Part shown: positions 60,606-64,000 of the stretch, piece after piece
Layout of the letters: each line of letters begins with the position of its first letter
How positions within the stretch are numbered: the stretch's first letter is position 1
From: Imbricaverruca yamaguchii
Lineage: Eukaryota; Arthropoda; Thecostraca; Neoverrucidae
Direction: 5' to 3'
DNA: 64,000 nucleotides
Assembly (NCBI GenBank): GCA_034440575.1
Contig: JAOTOL010001644.1
Coordinates: 2,646,501-2,710,500, forward strand
Position numbers and translations under genes: made by a program
Notes under the pieces: model-generated
What the model was told of the DNA's origin: nothing
Databases searched by the model: none
What the model saw: only the letters and a program-made list of their open reading frames with translations

Positions 60606-60695
60606 CGTCTCTGACGTCACACCAGGCTGCCGACGCTGCGGCAGGTGATGACGTACGTCACGTCCCGAGCCCTGACCGCCGTTTCTGACGTCACA
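60606..60695. promoter_or_regulatory. Cluster of CRE-like sites
   Basis: Two copies of CTGACGTCACACC (about 60612 and 60687) flank the palindrome TGACGTACGTCA (about 60649). CREB/ATF family factors bind TGACGTCA (established). The TGACGTCACACC words match the 26-bp array at 62994-63244. Confidence 0.5.
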
Positions 60696-62993
60696 CCGTC
60701 GTGGTGGAGGGGAAGCGTGCCATGTCCGTCGCCTTGCCGTGAAGACGATGTTTTCCGTTAGGTTCTCTTTCTTTTAGACCACATCAGGTGTGCGCTACTT
60801 GGGCAGGAGCCACGGCAAGCCGGCTACCTACAATAGTTTGAAACAATCTCTCCCTTCAATGGCAAGACGGAAGAACATGTCTGTATGCTTTTTCACAAAG
60901 TTCGTAGAAAAACGAAATTTGTCCCCAGCATGCTGGATTCATCTTCGGTGAATTCGAAAACAGTGACACACCAATGGATCGCGTAACGTCACTGAGATGA
61001 GGACACGACTGCATAGATGCCGTGCTATTGCAGTTGGGAGGGAAGATGTATCCCGAGTCCTTGGAAAGTGACCAAGTAGCTCTGTCGCATGAAAAGTCAA
61101 ACGGCATACAAAGTTAGCTTTTCGAACAATTTGTTTAATACCTTGCTTTGACTTAGAATGTTTAATGCTCCTTTGTGCCATGTGTTGCTCACACAACAGC
61201 TTGTTTGATATCTACCGCTACTCATAAAACCAGTGGTAATTTATGTTACTGATCCCAATATGGTGTTCGAGGAACACCATACAATTAAATAAGTAAGATA
61301 ATACACTGGGAAGCCGACAAATTATCGCTATGACCAACTAAGGAGGTAGAAGGTCTAAAAGCATGTTTTTTGTCAATATACTTAGTTTCAACATGGTTCT
61401 ACGACACCTATGTATATTCACTTTTTCACACATATTCCCGTAAATGCCTAATTATTATCTAAGTATATGCTTCAAGGAAGTAACAATGCACTCAAAATCG
61501 GGGATCTCCCAGGTACCAAAGTGCCGAATTTGTAGACCAGCTTCATCCATGTAACTAGCGTGAACAAGCACTGCATATGGAAGACCTGCAAATATTAAGT
61601 AACTTCTGAAGCAGATGCAACCTGGGGCCCAAATAAACGTTTGCCTCTTAAATTGTCGGTTGGCTCTTATTACCAGGCGTTGAAAAGCACTTAGGAGCAG
61701 CCCAAAGAACATCGCAGATTGCAGGAAATTCATTCACAAGAACTTCAATTGGTCCAAGAGACCAAGCTCAGCCGTCGACAGTGCAGGTATTCCGATCTAA
61801 CCCACTCCTGCGCGTTTTTCATGAGTAAGGAAAACGGCTGGTGTCAGCCTCCACGCTATGCATGCCTGATGGGGCATCTTTTGACACAATGGTGCAAAAG
61901 ATAAGACGCCAGGTCAGACTATCCTACTATGCCGTGAGAAGAGGGAACACGTCAGGCTGTTGAATATAGGAAATTGATCCCACTCAGTGCCTCCAAGTTG
62001 GATGTGGTAGGGTCATAAATAACTCAGCTAAGACACTTGCATAACTCATAGGCCTTTCCAAGGTCATTGGATTTTATCAACCCAACTTGGCCTCAGGTTA
62101 TCTGTTCGGCCTATGAGCCACCCTGAAGTCAAGTTGGATGCTTAAGCTGAGCCTGTCATTCTTGTTTAATCTTAAAAAACAAGAAAACCGTGTTTTCGGT
62201 GTTTTCGGGGAGTGTTTCGGAGGCTTCCGAAGCAACATCAACACTTCACCCTCATCTGGCCTCAGGCCTGCATCAAGAATTCCAACAAATCGCAAGTCGT
62301 AAGGAATACTACGAATACCAGGACCATGAATATTCAGAATGCTAGCTGAATATGTCGAGTGCATTTTTGTGGGTTATTTTACACCGGTTTTACACCTTCT
62401 TCCTTTACCCAGCCACTGCTTTTTGTTCCTCATTCACCCCCTTCATCCAGTCACTGCCTGCTGTGCCTTGTTCACCTCATTTGCCTCATCATATGATTGA
62501 AAGCTATTTCTCAACTTTACAGTGTTTGTCGTAATGGAGATTTGAGTGTGGGGAAAAGATCATGCTGCTCAAAGCCAGTTCCAAGTATGTCATACGGCAC
62601 CAATGCATTTGCTTTGCTCCAACACAAATGGTTTAGCCTGATGTCACTTGTATATACACCGTATGTTTCATACAGTCATTAAAAAATTGACTTTTCGGAA
62701 TGTAGTTATAGCCGGTGGGGTGGGATAGACGTTGATATTGAGAAACCTAGCTTCCATTCTAATTATCCCCTATCTGTAAGTGGACGTGCTGACGTAGTTC
62801 CTGCATGCTACTAGCAGGCCGCTACAATAAACATGAGGCAGCCCTATCTGATTTGGCGCACGATGCAAATGACTTCTACACGACGCGAAAGCTGTCAGAT
62901 ATTTCCAGGAGCTGACGCTGATAAGCTCAGCAATGGGAACAGCACACTACACCACGTGCAGCTCAGGATCTGCGATCCTGAGCTCGGGATTTG
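60696..62993. other. Unique AT-rich DNA
   Basis: No gene was assigned. A perfect 10-bp stem with three-base loop is at 61259-61281 (TATGGTGTTC, GAG, GAACACCATA). Confidence 0.45.
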
Positions 62994-63244
62994 CGACGTC
63001 ACACCGCCAGCAGGATCTGTGACGTCACACCGCCAGCGGGATCTGTGACATCACACCGCCAATAGGATTTGTGACGTCACACCGCATATAGGATATGTGA
63101 CGTCACACCGCAAATAGGATATGTGACGTCACACCGCAAATAGGATATGTGACGTTACATCGCCGGCTGGATCTGTGACGTCACACCGCCGGCGGGATCT
63201 ACGACGTCACACCGCCAATAGGATTTGTGACGTCACACCGCCGC
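62994..63244. repeat. 26-bp minisatellite of CRE sites (about 10 copies)
   Basis: Each unit contains GTGACGTCACACCGCC followed by about ten variable bases such as AATAGGATTT or AGCGGGATCT. At least six units have the perfect palindrome TGACGTCA; the others have GCGACGTCA, TGACATCA, TGACGTTA or ACGACGTCA. It abuts a CpG-dense block. Confidence 0.95.
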
Positions 63245-63600
63245 CGACTGACGAAGGCAGTGCGCGCTGCTCGGTCGCCAGCTGAGAGCGAGCCGCCCGA
63301 GTACGGCCACAGCCAAGGCGACAGCTCTGGCAATGGCGCCCAATGCGGCGCAAGTTGGCGGGTCGCCCGCGGCTCCATCCACTGCGATCTCTCCCGCCCG
63401 CGGCTAACGAACTTCCGAGCTGCACGCTGCTAATTATTGTGCCGAAGGGGGGGGCGCAAGTCGCGCCGACGGTGGCCCGCGAGCATCCGGTGATGAGGTC
63501 GCGCACGGTTCTGACGCCCGGAAGCCGTTGTTTGCTCCTTCAGCCGCCGAGCGCAGCGCCCACCGGCTGGACAGTGATATATGCGCACGAGATCCGATTT
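63245..63600. other. GC-rich, CpG-dense block next to the CRE array
   Basis: Unique CG-dense sequence (for example GCCCGCGGCTCC and a GGGGGGGGCGC run). A CpG-island promoter is plausible given the adjacent CRE array, but no start site or exon was identified. Confidence 0.4.
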
Positions 63601-63668
63601 TGAATTTGTGTCGAAAGGGGGATTTCCTTTTTACCCACAGTCATGGACATGAAATCATTCAGAACCAT

Positions 63669-63840
63669 GCGTCGTGAATCATTCGGTTTGATTCACGACG
63701 CACTTTCTGCAATTGCTAATCGGTGCCGCCCATACTTTTTCGCCGGTGGGCCGCGGGATTGAGAAATGTTCGAACGGTGCGAGCGTCGAACCCGGGACCT
63801 TTGATGAACAGATACACCGTGGTCAACAGTCATGCGCGTG
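63669..63840 (-). mobile_element. tRNA-derived SINE, copy 3, with a terminal hairpin
   Basis: The minus strand shows GGTCCCGGGTTCGACGCTCG (B-box region) and then the same body words as copies 1 and 2 (CAATCCCGCGGCCCACCGGC, GATTAGC, GTGAATCA). The head upstream of the B-box is diverged. In place of the AATAAACAAAC tail it ends in a perfect 13-bp stem with seven-base loop at 63669-63701 (GCGTCGTGAATCA ... TGATTCACGACGC). Confidence 0.8.
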
Positions 63841-64000
63841 AATGGCTTGTCCCGGTGCCATCCGATGCGCCCGCCTGTATTGCATTGCATTGTGGTTAAA
63901 TACGCAACAGGTCAGTGCTCAATTGCAGATGAAGTCAGACAGAAATTCCCTCGCTCACTCGCATCCACACTCAGACATAGAGTGCCACACCCTCACGGGC

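Overview
The window is eukaryotic nuclear DNA. It holds split exons with GT-AG introns, tRNA-derived SINEs with target-site duplications, long micro- and minisatellites, and no operon-like gene packing. The one recognisable protein-coding gene is a class A neuropeptide GPCR whose motifs recall, from memory, the TRH-receptor / ecdysis-triggering-hormone-receptor group. That and a decayed multicopy protein-family copy suggest an arthropod, possibly a crustacean. The species cannot be fixed from sequence alone.

Layout. 1-5236: five unrelated minisatellites separated by unique non-coding DNA. 5237-13570 (minus strand): two consecutive exons of the GPCR, TM3-TM4 at 13390-13570 and ECL2-TM7-tail-stop at 5237-6071, joined by a 7.3 kb intron that contains a long hexanucleotide repeat. 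The upstream exons (N-terminus, TM1, TM2) were not found. Immediately upstream of the TM3 exon lies a 30-bp minisatellite whose unit is a copy of that exon's own 3' splice site. 14350-21290: unique AT-rich DNA with a palindromic cluster. 21290-22744: pseudogene of a recurrent, uncharacterised metazoan protein family. 23560-28800: several arrays and GC-rich blocks. 30881-31085: SINE copy 1. 33130-38910: arrays, a tRNA-like fragment and GC-rich blocks. 39667-44610: three large arrays (22-, 55- and 47-bp units). 46900-49420: GC-rich blocks and a 0.5 kb CTGTG pentanucleotide array. 50340-58690: a dense succession of arrays, with SINE copy 2 cleanly inserted in a 59-bp tandem repeat. 60600-63840: two clusters of CRE-like TGACGTCA sites, a GC-rich block and SINE copy 3 with a hairpin at its 3' end.

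Most long open reading frames in the window are artefacts of stop-free tandem repeats. The most unusual structure is the array of about 21 tandem splice acceptors ahead of the GPCR TM3 exon. By spacing, only the exon-proximal acceptor keeps the reading frame.
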